Origin: Streptosporangium becharense
Lineage (GTDB): Bacteria > Actinomycetota > Actinomycetes > Streptosporangiales > Streptosporangiaceae
Length of the DNA stretch: 64,000 nucleotides
NCBI RefSeq assembly: GCF_014204985.1
Contig: NZ_JACHMP010000001.1
Coordinates: forward strand, 2,666,001-2,730,000
Direction: 5' to 3'
Position numbers and translations under genes: made by a program
Shown: positions 41,232-50,697 of the stretch, piece after piece
How positions within the stretch are numbered: position 1 is the stretch's first letter
Layout of the letters: each line of letters begins with the position of its first letter
The notes under the pieces: model-generated
Told to the model about the DNA's origin: nothing
Seen by the model: only the letters and a program-made list of their open reading frames with translations
Database searches by the model: none

Positions 41232-42749
41232 TCACAGGGTGCGGACACTCCTCATCAGGGGGGCGATGTCGGCCCAGAGCTGCTTCTGCGAGTCGGGCAC
41301 GGTCACGAAGAGCATCGCGGGCTTGCTGCGGCCGACGTCGAGGAGGGCGAGCGCCGCCTGGGAGGTGCGCGCCTTGCCGTCGATCTCGTACGCCACCTGG
41401 TAGCCGAGGACCCAGCCCTTGACGCCTCCCACCGGGCGCTGCGACGCGGTCCAGGTGACCTTGCTGCCCGCCGGGTGGTGGTGGCGGATCGTCCACCTGA
41501 CCGCGCTGAGCGCGACCTTGCGGTATTCGGCGTCGGTCTTCGGTGCCCTGGCCGCGCCCGGGAGCGGGCCGGAGGCGATCAACGTGCGCGGCAGGCCGTC
41601 CGCACCCGCCTGCTGGGCGGCCGAGAGGGGGGCCGCCTTCTTCGTCGCCCACGGCTTGCCCAGCCTGGAGTAGGTGATCGCGGACCGGGAGTCGGTCACC
41701 GTGCCGATCACCGTGCTCGGCGTGCCCGCCAGGACCTTCAGCGCCGTCGCCGCGGGCAGGTCGGGCAGCGTGACCGGCGGCGGGGACGCGGTGGAGGTGT
41801 CGGCCCGCGAGCTCACCACCGGGTCGGCCGGCTCGTCACCGGAGAACAGGGTGAAGATGAGGACCACGATGACGGCCGTGACCACGGCGGCACCGAGGCT
41901 GTAGGCCACCCGGATCGGGATGTCGCCGATCCGCGCCAGCAGCCCGCCGGACGGCGCGGGCATCCCGGTCGCTCCCGGCCGGCCCGCGGGCCCCAGCGGA
42001 GCGGCCGAACCGCTCGCGCCGGTCACCCCCACCGGGCCCGGCGCTCCCGGCGGAGTCGCGGCCCCGGGCATGCCAGAAGGACTCGCCACGCCCGCCGGGC
42101 CCACGCCGGACGCCCCCGGAGCACCCGCCGGTACCGGCCCGCCGCGCCGCCCGCCCGCATCCGGCGCACCGGGGCGGTCGCCCGCACCGGCCAGGCCCGC
42201 CAGCGCCGAGGTCCTCCTCGCGCCGACCGGCCCCACCGCGGCGGACGGCCTCGCCGCACCGACCGGTCCCGCCGGAGTGGACGGCTTCGCCGTACCGGGC
42301 GGGTCCGCCGGAGCGGAAGGGCTCTCCACGTCCGCGGCACCCGACGCTCCGGCCCGCCGCTCCGTCGCACCCGGTGCCCCGGCCCGCTCCGACCACGGGC
42401 GGCTCGCCCCGCCCACCTGCCGGAACGGCACGGTTCCCGGGCCCCGTGACTCCCACACCTGCGGGCGCCCGAAGGGCGGCGTCGGATCGTCCACGCCGTC
42501 GTCCTGACCGGCCGCCGCGCCTTGCGCGGCGGCCGACTCGTAGGGCGGGGGGAACGGTCCGGGCCGCTTGGTCCGGGAGACCAACGGGGTCTCCTCGCCG
42601 TCGCCGATGGGGAACCCGCGGGGGACCCGGGAACCGATGCCCGAGCCGTCGGCGGCGGGAACGACGGGTATGGGAGCCGTGGGTGCTTCGTAGGACGGGA
42701 TGTATCCCTCGTCAGAACCCCCGGAGGAGTTGTCGCCGACGTCCGCCAT
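41232..42749 (-). CDS. Membrane-anchored protein with collagen-like Gly-rich region
   Basis: 505 residues, family not recognised. Residues 1-120 are Pro/Gly/acidic and probably disordered. Residues about 120-270 are rich in Gly-x-y and GPVG/GAPG units ([31 protein letters not shown]). One transmembrane helix ([19 protein letters not shown], 281-302) is followed by an extracytoplasmic domain (about 310-505) with [20 protein letters not shown] and [20 protein letters not shown]. With the glycine-rich part before the helix, the predicted topology puts it in the cytoplasm, unlike surface collagens. A role in envelope homeostasis is a guess. The RBS is weak. Confidence 0.72.
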   Translation of the reverse strand: MADVGDNSSGGSDEGYIPSYEAPTAPIPVVPAADGSGIGSRVPRGFPIGDGEETPLVSRTKRPGPFPPPYESAAAQGAAAGQDDGVDDPTPPFGRPQVWESRGPGTVPFRQVGGASRPWSERAGAPGATERRAGASGAADVESPSAPADPPGTAKPSTPAGPVGAARPSAAVGPVGARRTSALAGLAGAGDRPGAPDAGGRRGGPVPAGAPGASGVGPAGVASPSGMPGAATPPGAPGPVGVTGASGSAAPLGPAGRPGATGMPAPSGGLLARIGDIPIRVAYSLGAAVVTAVIVVLIFTLFSGDEPADPVVSSRADTSTASPPPVTLPDLPAATALKVLAGTPSTVIGTVTDSRSAITYSRLGKPWATKKAAPLSAAQQAGADGLPRTLIASGPLPGAARAPKTDAEYRKVALSAVRWTIRHHHPAGSKVTWTASQRPVGGVKGWVLGYQVAYEIDGKARTSQAALALLDVGRSKPAMLFVTVPDSQKQLWADIAPLMRSVRTL

Positions 42750-42857
42750 AGGCGTCAGGCTATGTCACCTGGGGAAGATTCGACGCATCGGGGGTTATTA
42801 CGCTTCGGCTACGGGCTGTGCATCAGCCCAGTCCATGACGCCTCGCCTTCCCCGAAC

Positions 42858-42870
42858 AGAATCTCGCTCT
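42858..42870. promoter_or_regulatory. Inverted repeat upstream of the second acyl-CoA ligase
   Basis: AGAAT-CTC-GCTCT sits 14 bases upstream of the ligase ATG and is the third instance of the AGAAT-NNN-GYTCT pattern near fatty-acyl genes. ACAGA and TCTGT also flank it symmetrically. Confidence 0.42.
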
Positions 42871-42884
42871 GTAAGGTCGCGGCT

Positions 42885-44348
42885 ATGAGGGGCTTCTACG
42901 AGATCGCGGCGGCCGATCCCGGACGGGCCGCCGTCGTCACGGACGGCACCGTGACATACGGCGAGCTGCACGAACGGGTCAACCAGGTCTCCCACGGCCT
43001 TCTGGCACGGGGCGTCCGCCCGGGCGACCCGGTGGTCACGGTCCTGCCCAACGGCGTCGAGGCGGTCACGATGATGCTGGCCACGTATCAGATCGGCGCC
43101 TACCACGTCCCGGTGAACTGGCACTACACCGCCGAGGAGATCGGCTACATCGTCGCCGACTGCGACGCGCGGACGGTCGTCGCCACCGAACGGTACGGGG
43201 ACGCCGTGCCGGGCGGCTTCACCGAACCCGGCGAGCTCGCCGGGGGACGACCGGTCACCCCGCCCGAGGGGCGCCGGGCGGGGTCGATGATGCTCTACAC
43301 CTCGGGCACCACCGGCAGGCCCAAGGGCGTGCGGCGGCGGTTGCTCGACCTGAGCCCCGAGGACCTCTACCCGATCCTGATGCGCAAGGGCTGGCGGCAC
43401 TTCGGGCTGCCGTTCGACGGCGTGCACCTGCTGCTCTCCCAGCTCTACCACTCCGCGCCGTACGGCCAGACGATGATGGCCCTGAACTTCGGCCACACCG
43501 TCGTGGTGACCGAGCGGTTCGACGCCGCCGAGACCCTGGAGCTGGTCGAGCGGCACCGGGTGACCAACGCGTTCATGGTGCCGACCATGTTCCACCGGCT
43601 GCTGGCCCTGCCCGAGGCGACCAGGACCGGGCACGACCTGTCGTCTCTGACGCACCTGTACCACGGTGCCGCCCCCTGCCCGCCCGCCGTCAAACGGGCG
43701 ATGATCGACTGGCTCGGGCCCGTGCTGTGGGAGTACTACGGCTCGACCGAGTCCGCGGTGGCCACCATGGTCTCCTCGGCGGAGTGGCTGGAGCGGCCGG
43801 GCACGGTCGGCCGGGCGATCGACGGCCTGGAGTTCAGGATCCTCGGCGACGACGGCGCCGAGCTGCCGCCCGGCGAGCCCGGCCTGGTCTACATCGGCGG
43901 CGTCAACCGCTTCGAGTACCACGGGGATCCGGCCAAGACGGCCGGCACCATGCGGGACGGCCTCTACACCCCGGGAGACATCGGCTACCTGGACGAGGAC
44001 GGCTACCTGTTCCTGTGCGACCGGCGCACCGACCTGATCATCTCCGGCGGCGTCAACGTCTACCCCGCCGAGATCGAGGCGGTGCTGCTGGAGCACCCCG
44101 CGGTGGCCGACGTGGCCGTGATCGGCGTGCCGGACCCGGAGTGGGGTCAACGGGTCGTGGCCCTCGTCCAGCCCGCGCCGGGCGTGGAGCCCGGTCCCGG
44201 TCTCACCGCCGAGCTGCTGGCGCACTGCGCGTCCCGGCTGGCCCGGCTCAAGCACCCGCGCACGGTCGAGTACCGCGACCGGTTGCCGCGCACGCCCACC
44301 GGCAAGCTCAGCCGCAGCAGCCTGCGGGAGGCGTACCTGCCGGCCTGA
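42885..44348 (+). CDS. Acyl-CoA ligase (FadD family)
   Basis: 487 residues from ATG 42885, site TAAGG. Adenylation motifs: [62 protein letters not shown] and [14 protein letters not shown]. It is a paralogue of the ligase at 16.4-17.9 kb (both have [15 protein letters not shown]-type segments and IYPAEIE/VYPAEIE) but shorter in the N-terminal domain. It probably activates a related bulky acid. It begins close downstream of an operator-like repeat and ends 29 bases before the HtrA-type gene, so cotranscription with it is possible, though no functional link is obvious. Confidence 0.87.
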   Translation: MRGFYEIAAADPGRAAVVTDGTVTYGELHERVNQVSHGLLARGVRPGDPVVTVLPNGVEAVTMMLATYQIGAYHVPVNWHYTAEEIGYIVADCDARTVVATERYGDAVPGGFTEPGELAGGRPVTPPEGRRAGSMMLYTSGTTGRPKGVRRRLLDLSPEDLYPILMRKGWRHFGLPFDGVHLLLSQLYHSAPYGQTMMALNFGHTVVVTERFDAAETLELVERHRVTNAFMVPTMFHRLLALPEATRTGHDLSSLTHLYHGAAPCPPAVKRAMIDWLGPVLWEYYGSTESAVATMVSSAEWLERPGTVGRAIDGLEFRILGDDGAELPPGEPGLVYIGGVNRFEYHGDPAKTAGTMRDGLYTPGDIGYLDEDGYLFLCDRRTDLIISGGVNVYPAEIEAVLLEHPAVADVAVIGVPDPEWGQRVVALVQPAPGVEPGPGLTAELLAHCASRLARLKHPRTVEYRDRLPRTPTGKLSRSSLREAYLPA

Positions 44349-44377
44349 GTCGGCCCCGGCGGGGAAGGTACTCCCGC

Positions 44378-45475
44378 ATGTGGGCATCGAAAGCGGGCGC
44401 CGCGCTGCTGGCCGCGGTCGCCGTGACACTCGCGGGCTGCGGGCCGGCCGGCCCGGCCACCCCGACCGGCCCTGCCGCCTCCACCGCCGCCCCCGCCACC
44501 CCCGCCTCCCCGCCGGGGGAGGCGGCCGGGCCCGGGGGCGCCCCGGCCGACCTGGAGCGGGCCTATGAGCAGGTCATCAACCGGGTGCTGCCGTCCATCG
44601 TGCAGATCACCACCGGCAGCGGCCTGGGCTCAGGGATCATCTATGACAAAGACGGCCACATCATTACCAACGCACATGTGGTCGGAGAGTCCGAGCGGTT
44701 CGAGGTGACACTCGCCACCGGCGGCGCCCCCCGGCCGGCCCGGCTGGTCGCCTCGTTCGAGGCGGGCGACCTGGCCGTGATCAAGGTGGACGACCCGGCC
44801 GGGCTCACCCCCGCCGTCATGGGCGACTCCTCCAGACTCCGCGTCGGCCAGATCGTCCTGGCCATGGGCAACCCGCTGGGCCTGTCCGGCAGCGTCACCC
44901 AGGGCATCGTCTCCGCGCTGGGCCGCACGGTCAGTGAACCCTCGGACGGGGACTCACCCGGGGCGACGATCGCCGGCGCCATCCAGACCTCCGCGTCGAT
45001 CAACCCGGGCAACAGCGGCGGCGCGCTGGTCAACCTGGCCGGTGAGGTGATCGGCGTACCGACCCTGACCGCGGTCAATCCCGAGCTGGGCAACGCCCCC
45101 GCACCGGGCATCGGCTTCGCGATCCCGTCCAACACCGCCAAGGACGTCGCCACGCAGATCATCAGGGACGGCCGGGTCGTCAACACCCGCCGGGCCGCCC
45201 TCGGCGTCACCGTCCGGACCGTGATCGACACGAGCGGGAGGCCCGCCGGGGTCGGCGTGGTGCGCGTGTCACGCGGCAGCGGCGCCGCGAAGGCCGGGAT
45301 CGAGGCCGGAGACGTGATCACCTCGGTCGACGGCAGGCCCACCCCGACCACCCAGGACCTGTCGGAGGCGCTGGCCGCCCTGCGGCCCGGAGACGAGGCC
45401 AAGGTGGAGATCCTCCGCCCCGGCGGCTCCACCGACACCGTCGCCGTCACCCTCGGCGAGCTCCCCGGCGGCTGA
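44378..45475 (+). CDS. HtrA/DegP-type serine protease lipoprotein with PDZ domain
   Basis: 365 residues from ATG 44378. Signal with lipobox LAGC (Cys21), a Pro/Ala/Thr linker, then a trypsin-like domain with the full triad: TNAHVV (His), GDLAVIKVD (Asp) and INPGNSGGALVN (Ser). A C-terminal PDZ domain (RAALGVTVRTVID...GSGAAKAGIEAGDVITSVDGRP) completes the DegP/HtrA layout. It should degrade or sense misfolded exported proteins at the outer membrane face. The usual transmembrane anchor of actinobacterial HtrA is replaced by lipidation. An 11-bp-plus hairpin region follows and terminates transcription. Confidence 0.9.
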   Translation: MWASKAGAALLAAVAVTLAGCGPAGPATPTGPAASTAAPATPASPPGEAAGPGGAPADLERAYEQVINRVLPSIVQITTGSGLGSGIIYDKDGHIITNAHVVGESERFEVTLATGGAPRPARLVASFEAGDLAVIKVDDPAGLTPAVMGDSSRLRVGQIVLAMGNPLGLSGSVTQGIVSALGRTVSEPSDGDSPGATIAGAIQTSASINPGNSGGALVNLAGEVIGVPTLTAVNPELGNAPAPGIGFAIPSNTAKDVATQIIRDGRVVNTRRAALGVTVRTVIDTSGRPAGVGVVRVSRGSGAAKAGIEAGDVITSVDGRPTPTTQDLSEALAALRPGDEAKVEILRPGGSTDTVAVTLGELPGG

Positions 45476-45598
45476 CCGCCCGGAACGGCTCCCCGGGGCC
45501 GATCACCCACGGACCGGCCGGCCACCCCGACCGGCCGGCCCACGGGTGATCGGTCGGCCGCCCCCGACGACGCGGAACACCGGGCGGCCGGAACGCGA

Positions 45599-45633
45599 CC
45601 GCCCGCCGCCCGGGGTGACCGGGCGGCGGGCGG
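45599..45633. terminator. 15-bp perfect hairpin between convergent genes
   Basis: CCGCCCGCCGCCCGG (45599-45613) pairs exactly with CCGGGCGGCGGGCGG (45619-45633) around GGTGA, just before the minus-strand deacetylase stop. A second, less perfect inverted repeat built on GATCACCC/GGGTGATC lies at 45500-45560. Confidence 0.8.
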
Positions 45634-45640
45634 GCCGGGT

Positions 45641-46705
45641 TCAATAGGCCAGGACGCGGTCGGTGAAGCGCTTGGCGAGGAAGGGCTTCTTGAAGCTCGG
45701 GAAGGCGACCGTCTTCGGGTCCCCGTCTGAGGTGTAGCGCTCGTCGGCGTTCGCCTTCAGCCAGTCGAGCCAGGCCGTGGAACAGAACTTGGCGCAGTCG
45801 CCGGTCTTGTCCATCGAGCGGATCCGCGGGATGCCCACCGGGTCGAAGTTCTTGTTGAACGGCGACGCCGCGGGGGTGTAACCGGCGAGGAACACCCCGC
45901 CGTAGTCGTAGGAGACACCTCCCGAGGAACCCTTGAGCCCCCACTCCTTGCGGTCCGGCTGGTTGCCGTACGGCAACGCCAGCGTGACCGGGTCGGTCTT
46001 GGTCAGGTCGGTGATGAGCCGGTGGCCCGCCACCACCTCGGCGTTGACCGCCTTCTTCGGCTTGCCGCGCAGGCTGAGGTGGTCACGGGTGTGGTTGCCG
46101 ACGTCGAAGCCGTGCTCGCCGAGCCACAGGAGCATCTGTGCCTTCTCCTCCGGCGTCGCCTTGCCGAACAGGTCGCGCGTCACGTAGAACGTGCCGACCG
46201 CGCGGAAGCCGGGGTTGGCCTTGGCGACCTCCTGGAGGATCGCGACGGCGGTGCCGGGCCGGGGTGCTCCCGTCCCGTCCAGGTCGAACTGCGAGGGTGA
46301 GGAATCGTCGAAGGTGAGCACGACGGGGTGCCTGCCCGCAGGGATGTCGATGCGTCCGGTGACGTACTCGGCCGCGGTGACCGGGACGTACCCCTCCCTC
46401 GCCAGCCGCTCCAGCTCGGTGCGGAACTGCTCGGGGGTGCGGTCGTCCTGGGTCGTCGGCTTGTCGACCACGCGGTGGTACATCAGGACGGGGATCTGCC
46501 CCAGCTCGTTGGCCTTTACCTTGGCCGCCGCCGCCACCTTGGCCTTGCGGAGGTCGGCCTGCGCCGCCGCGTCGGCCGACGCCTTGACCGCGGCGGCGAC
46601 CCTGGCCGCCTGGTCGTCCTGCTCCTGCCCCGCCGAGCATCCGGCCAGCGCGACCCCCGCCGCGATCGCCACCGCACCCGCTCCAGCCACACTGATACGG
46701 CCCAT
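45641..46705 (-). CDS. Polysaccharide deacetylase (NodB-fold) lipoprotein
   Basis: 354 residues, RBS GGGGAGGATG. The lipobox VALAGC places the lipidated Cys at 23, followed by a charged Ala-rich helix (DDQAARVAAAVKASADAAAQ). NodB domain: PVLMYHRVV, PVVLTFDDSSPSQF (motif 1 with the catalytic Asp pair), FDVGNHTRDHLSL (motif 2 metal histidines) and LALPYGNQ (motif 3). It would remove N- or O-acetyl groups from peptidoglycan or another wall glycan outside the membrane. Motif 2 reads H-T-x-x-H as required, so activity is likely. It is convergent with the protease gene and divergent from glpF. Confidence 0.88.
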   Translation of the reverse strand: MGRISVAGAGAVAIAAGVALAGCSAGQEQDDQAARVAAAVKASADAAAQADLRKAKVAAAAKVKANELGQIPVLMYHRVVDKPTTQDDRTPEQFRTELERLAREGYVPVTAAEYVTGRIDIPAGRHPVVLTFDDSSPSQFDLDGTGAPRPGTAVAILQEVAKANPGFRAVGTFYVTRDLFGKATPEEKAQMLLWLGEHGFDVGNHTRDHLSLRGKPKKAVNAEVVAGHRLITDLTKTDPVTLALPYGNQPDRKEWGLKGSSGGVSYDYGGVFLAGYTPAASPFNKNFDPVGIPRIRSMDKTGDCAKFCSTAWLDWLKANADERYTSDGDPKTVAFPSFKKPFLAKRFTDRVLAY

Positions 46706-46942
46706 CGCATCCTCCCCGCGCGCCGACCTAGGTCTCTCTCATCCCCTGCCGATCTTCGAAACGACCTCCGCTCCGGGCAAAGGTTCGTACCGTATCGGCC
46801 GGTCGCGACCCCCGGGACCGGCGGATGGTACTACCGACAGGCGTCCCTGACCAGAGTCCGGAGGTGTCGTCATGCGGCCGTTGACCGGCCCCCGTTTCCC
46901 GCCTACCGTCCCGGACAGCCGGAGGCACGGTGAGGAGGAGAC

Positions 46943-47770
46943 ATGGCGGAACGCCCGAAACGGCGGGCACTGCTCGGCGAGATGGCGGCCGAGTTCGCGG
47001 GAACCATGATCCTGATTCTGTTCGGGGTGGCGGTGGTGGCCCAGGTCACCGCCGCCGGAATCGGTGATCACGACAGCATCGCCTGGGCCTGGGGGCTCGG
47101 GGTGACCCTCGGCGTCTACGTCGCGGCCCGGATCAGCGGGGCCCACCTCAACCCCGCCGTCACGGTCGCGCTCGCGGCCTTCAAGGGCTTCCCGTGGCGC
47201 AAGGTCCTGCCCTACTCCCTGGCGCAGACCGCGGGCGCGTTCGTCGCGGCACTCATCGTCCGCCTCAACTACGCCGAGGTGCTCACCACGGCCGACCCCG
47301 GACTGACGATCAAGACACAGGGGGTCTTCTCGACCCTGCCGGGCAACGGGACCCTGCCCGTCGGCACCTGGGGCGCCTTCCGCGACCAGGTGATCGGAAC
47401 CGCGATCCTGCTCCTGCTGATCCTGGCCGTCTCGGACGCGCGCAACTCCGCCCCCGCCGCCAACCTGGCCCCCTTCGTGGTCGGACTGGTGGTCGTGGCC
47501 ATCGGCATGGCCTGGGGGACGAACGCCGGCTACGCCATCAACCCGGCCCGCGACTTCGGGCCGAGGCTCGCCTCGTTCCTCACCGGGTACGAGACCGCCT
47601 GGCAGGACCAGCACGGGCAGCTCTACTTCTGGGTTCCGATCGTGGCCCCCCTCATCGGGGGGCTGATCGGCGCGGCCGTATACCAGATCATGGTGGCCAG
47701 GTTCCTGCCGGCCGAGGAGGAGCCCGAGGCGGGGCGGGTGCCGTCCCGCACCGACTACGAGGCGGTCTGA
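46943..47770 (+). CDS. glpF: Glycerol facilitator / aquaglyceroporin GlpF
   Basis: 275 residues with RBS GAGGAGGAG. MIP family: six hydrophobic segments and two NPA boxes, SGAHLNPAVTVALA and GYAINPARDFGPR. The Asp after the second box (NPARD) and Gly/Phe pattern favour glycerol over water-only channels. It admits glycerol for the kinase encoded 110 bases downstream. A 35-bp direct repeat duplicates its stop codon. The C-terminus is a short acidic tail. Confidence 0.9.
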   Translation: MAERPKRRALLGEMAAEFAGTMILILFGVAVVAQVTAAGIGDHDSIAWAWGLGVTLGVYVAARISGAHLNPAVTVALAAFKGFPWRKVLPYSLAQTAGAFVAALIVRLNYAEVLTTADPGLTIKTQGVFSTLPGNGTLPVGTWGAFRDQVIGTAILLLLILAVSDARNSAPAANLAPFVVGLVVVAIGMAWGTNAGYAINPARDFGPRLASFLTGYETAWQDQHGQLYFWVPIVAPLIGGLIGAAVYQIMVARFLPAEEEPEAGRVPSRTDYEAV

Positions 47771-47837
47771 ACGCACCGCACGACCACCCGGCCCAGGCCG
47801 GCTGAACACACCGCACGACCACCCGGACCAGCCCGCG
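47768..47837. repeat. 35-bp direct repeat after glpF
   Basis: Two adjacent 35-bp units starting TGAAC(G/A)CACCGCACGACC lie at 47768 and 47803. The first contains the glpF stop codon and the second repeats it in the same frame. Confidence 0.85.
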
Positions 47838-47880
47838 GCACGACCCCCGCACAGAGGCCCGCACAAGGAGGCGCCCGCCC

Positions 47881-49398
47881 ATGCCTGACTTCGTCGGAGC
47901 AGTCGACCAGGGAACGACGAGCACCCGATTCATGATCTTCGACCACGGCGGCAACGAGATCGCCCGCCACCAGCTCGAACACGAGCAGATCCTGCCGCGG
48001 CCCGGCTGGGTCGAGCACAACCCGACGGAGATCTGGGAGCGCACCCGGGCGGTGATCGAGACCGCGCTGAACCGGGCCGACCTGTCCGCCTCCGACCTCG
48101 CCGCGCTCGGCGTGACCAACCAGCGCGAGACCGCGGTCGTGTGGAACCGCACCACCGGCCGCCCGTACCACAACGCGATCGTCTGGCAGGACACCCGCAC
48201 CGACCGGATCGCCGCCGCCCTCGACCGCGACGGCAGAGGCGACGTCATCCGCCGCCGGGCCGGGCTCCCCCCGGCGACCTACTTCTCCGCCGGGAAGGTC
48301 CAGTGGATCCTGGAGAACGTCGACGGGGTGCGTGAGGCGGCCGAGGCCGGGGAGGCGATCTTCGGCACCACCGACACGTGGCTGCTGTGGAACCTCACCG
48401 GCGGCACGGACGGCGGCCTGCACGTCACCGACCCCACCAACGCCAGCCGCACGATGCTGATGGACCTGGAGACCCTCGACTGGGACGACGAGCTGCTGTC
48501 GTTCTTCGGCATTCCGCGCCGGATGCTGCCGGCCATCGTGCCCTCCTCCCACCCCGGCGCCTACGGCACGACCCGGGCCGCGGGTCCCCTGCGCGGCGAG
48601 GTCCCGATCGCGGGCGACCTCGGCGACCAGCAGGCCGCCACCGTCGGGCAGGTCTGCTTCGCGGTCGGCGAGGCCAAGAACACCTACGGCACCGGCAACT
48701 TCCTGCTGCTCAACACCGGCACCGAGCCGGTGCGTTCCAAGCACGGCCTGCTCACCACCGTCTGCTACCGCTTCGGCGACGAACCGCCGGTGTACGCGCT
48801 GGAGGGCTCGATCGCGGTGACCGGCTCGGCCGTGCAGTGGCTGCGCGACCAGCTCGGCATCATCTCCGGGGCGGCGCAGAGCGAGTCGCTCGCCCGGCAG
48901 GTCGAGGACAACGGCGGCGTCTACTTCGTGCCCGCCTTCTCCGGTCTCTTCGCCCCGTACTGGCGCTCCGACGCCCGGGGTGCCATCGTCGGCCTGTCGC
49001 GCTTCAACAACAACGCGCACATCGCGCGGGCCACCCTGGAGTCGATCTGCTACCAGACCCGCGACGTGGTCGAGGCGATGCGGCAGGACTCCGGCGTCAC
49101 CCTCGACGTCCTGCGGGTCGACGGCGGCGTCACCGCCAACGACCTGTGCATGCAGATCCAGGCCGACCTGCTCGGCGTGCCCGTCTCCCGGCCGGTCGTG
49201 GCCGAGACGACCGCGCTGGGCGCCGCCTACGCGGCCGGACTGGCGGTGGGCTTCTGGAAGTCGACCGACGAACTGCGGCAGAACTGGCAGGAGGGCCGGC
49301 GCTGGGAGCCGCAGTGGTCGGACGAGCAGCGGGCGGCCGGCTACGCCGGCTGGAAGAAGGCCGTCAGCCGCACCCTCGACTGGGTCGACGTCTCCTGA
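47881..49398 (+). CDS. glpK: Glycerol kinase GlpK
   Basis: 505 residues with AAGGAGG 9 bases upstream. FGGY kinase: [16 protein letters not shown] at the N-terminal phosphate loop, [59 protein letters not shown] and [20 protein letters not shown] near the adenosine site. It phosphorylates glycerol with ATP to give sn-glycerol 3-phosphate and forms an operon with glpF. Two in-frame copies of ACGGCGGCGTC (48911 and 49121, 210 bp apart) match the breakpoint of the truncated glpK copy found 0.9 kb downstream. Confidence 0.95.
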   Translation: MPDFVGAVDQGTTSTRFMIFDHGGNEIARHQLEHEQILPRPGWVEHNPTEIWERTRAVIETALNRADLSASDLAALGVTNQRETAVVWNRTTGRPYHNAIVWQDTRTDRIAAALDRDGRGDVIRRRAGLPPATYFSAGKVQWILENVDGVREAAEAGEAIFGTTDTWLLWNLTGGTDGGLHVTDPTNASRTMLMDLETLDWDDELLSFFGIPRRMLPAIVPSSHPGAYGTTRAAGPLRGEVPIAGDLGDQQAATVGQVCFAVGEAKNTYGTGNFLLLNTGTEPVRSKHGLLTTVCYRFGDEPPVYALEGSIAVTGSAVQWLRDQLGIISGAAQSESLARQVEDNGGVYFVPAFSGLFAPYWRSDARGAIVGLSRFNNNAHIARATLESICYQTRDVVEAMRQDSGVTLDVLRVDGGVTANDLCMQIQADLLGVPVSRPVVAETTALGAAYAAGLAVGFWKSTDELRQNWQEGRRWEPQWSDEQRAAGYAGWKKAVSRTLDWVDVS

Positions 49399-49473
49399 GC
49401 CCTCCCGACGCGCGTGGCCGGGTGCGGGCTGGGAGACGCCCCGCACCCGGCCGCCGCACCGGGCAAGGAATGA

Positions 49474-49500
49474 GTGCTATCCGGTAGCACCATGTAGCAC
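49474..49500. promoter_or_regulatory. Probable operator of the Phd/VapC-type module
   Basis: GTGCTA-TCCGG-TAGCAC is a perfect inverted repeat (49474-49490), followed 4 bases later by GTAGCAC (49494-49500). Three half-sites directly upstream of the antitoxin gene are typical of toxin-antitoxin autoregulation. Confidence 0.65.
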
Positions 49501-49521
49501 AATCGGCCCACAGTTAAGTCC

Positions 49522-49842
49522 ATGAGCGTTTCCCAGCCTGATCCTCCTCATCAGGTCTCCCAGCGTGACCTGCGCAACCGGTCAGCGGAGATCATGGATG
49601 GCCTGGAACGCGGAGAGCGGTTCGCCGTCATCCGTCACGGCCGGCACATCGGCGATCTGATGCCCATCCGCCGCCGGCGACGGGCCGTCTCCCGCGCCGA
49701 GTTCGCCGCCGTCTCCCGCGGCATGCCACGCCTGGACGACGAGAAGTACCGCGAGGACATGGATCGCCATGCCGACGACGGCCTCTACGACCCCTACGAC
49801 CGGGCCTACGGTAGAGGTGAGTTCGCCGAGGACGCGCAGTGA
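49522..49842 (+). CDS. Phd/YefM-family antitoxin
   Basis: 106 residues. VSQRDLRNRSAEIMDGLERGERFAVIRHGRHIGDLMPI is the Phd/YefM dimerisation and DNA-binding fold. The C-terminal tail (MDRHADDGLYDPYDRAYG) is rich in Asp/Tyr and would wrap the toxin. It overlaps the PIN toxin gene by 4 bases (GTGA). No clear RBS precedes ATG 49522; translation may be weak or leaderless. It should neutralise VapC and repress its own operator. Confidence 0.83.
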   Translation: MSVSQPDPPHQVSQRDLRNRSAEIMDGLERGERFAVIRHGRHIGDLMPIRRRRRAVSRAEFAAVSRGMPRLDDEKYREDMDRHADDGLYDPYDRAYGRGEFAEDAQ

Positions 49843-50249
49843 CTCATTCCCAAGGGCTGCTCGACACCGACATCCTCATCCTGCGCGCGGGCATCGACTT
49901 CGACGAACCACCCGACGAGATGATGATCAGTGCGATCACCACGGCGGAACTGTCAGTGGGCGTGCTGGTCGCGTCGGGACCTCAGGAACTCGCCCAGCGG
50001 ATGAAGATCCTGCAGACCGTCGAGGCCGAGTTCGACCCACTGCCTTTCGACGATGCCGCCGCTCGCGAGTACGGCCGGCTCTGGACCGCCGTCATGGCCT
50101 CAGGACGGAAACCCCGCCCCAGAACCGCCGATCTGATGATCGCCTGTGTGGCCATCGCCAACCGGCTTCCCCTTTACACCTGCAACCCGAAGGACTTCAA
50201 AGGGTTGGATCATCTTGTCGCCGTGATCCCGGTGACCCGCCCCAGATGA
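49839..50249 (+). CDS. vapC: PIN-domain ribonuclease toxin (VapC-type)
   Basis: 136 residues from GTG 49839. PIN acidic residues are visible: LLDTDILI (Asp9), TTAELSVG (Glu37), TADLMIA (Asp98) and NPKDF (Asp119), so the metal site appears intact. It should cleave an RNA, commonly tRNA, when freed from its antitoxin. Pairing with a Phd/YefM-type rather than VapB-type antitoxin is a common variant. The glpK fragment begins 30 bases after its stop. Confidence 0.85.
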   Translation: MTHSQGLLDTDILILRAGIDFDEPPDEMMISAITTAELSVGVLVASGPQELAQRMKILQTVEAEFDPLPFDDAAAREYGRLWTAVMASGRKPRPRTADLMIACVAIANRLPLYTCNPKDFKGLDHLVAVIPVTRPR

Positions 50250-50279
50250 GAGCTGGGCGGCGAGGAGTCTCACCCGATA

Positions 50280-50445
50280 CGCGACCAGCTCGGCATCATC
50301 TCCGGGGCGGCGCAGAGCGAGTCGCTCGCCCGGCAGGTCGAGGACAACGGCGGCGTCACCGCCAACGACCTGTGCATGCAGATCCAGGCCGACCTGCTCG
50401 GCGTGCCCGTCTCCCGGCCGGTCGTGGCCGAGACGACCGCGCTGG
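50280..50445 (+). pseudogene. Truncated, internally deleted copy of glpK
   Basis: These 166 bases are identical to glpK 48844-48921 joined to glpK 49132-49219. The join falls on the 11-bp repeat ACGGCGGCGTC, so exactly 210 bp (70 codons) is missing. There is no start codon, RBS or complete domain. Perfect identity shows the copy is recent. It lies in the same orientation as glpK, between two toxin-antitoxin modules. Confidence 0.95.
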
Positions 50446-50469
50446 CCGCCGTGTCTGGCACCACTTTCC

Positions 50470-50488
50470 GGTACCACTTGCTGATACC
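50470..50488. promoter_or_regulatory. Inverted repeat upstream of the RHH antitoxin
   Basis: GGTACCA (50470-50476) and TGATACC (50482-50488) are inverted with one mismatch, ending 8 bases before the antitoxin ATG. It is probably the autoregulatory operator. Confidence 0.55.
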
Positions 50489-50496
50489 ATCGCGTC

Positions 50497-50697
50497 ATGG
50501 ACCTCAGACTCCGACTGCCCGACGAGACCCACCGCAGGCTGCGCGCCGTCGCCGACGAGGACGACACCAGCCTCAACGCCGAGATCGTCGTCGCCATCGA
50601 GGAATACCTGGAACGCAGGCAGACCAGCGCCGTGCGAGCCATCGCCCGCAAGGTGGCCAAGCGTGACGCCGAATTGCTGGACCGGCTCTCCAAGTGA
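50497..50697 (+). CDS. Ribbon-helix-helix antitoxin (Arc-type)
   Basis: 66 residues. [38 protein letters not shown] fits the beta-strand, helix, turn, helix of Arc/MetJ-type DNA-binding antitoxins. The C-terminal basic helix ([20 protein letters not shown]) would contact the toxin. It overlaps the Doc-type gene by 4 bases (GTGA). Confidence 0.8.
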   Translation: MDLRLRLPDETHRRLRAVADEDDTSLNAEIVVAIEEYLERRQTSAVRAIARKVAKRDAELLDRLSK

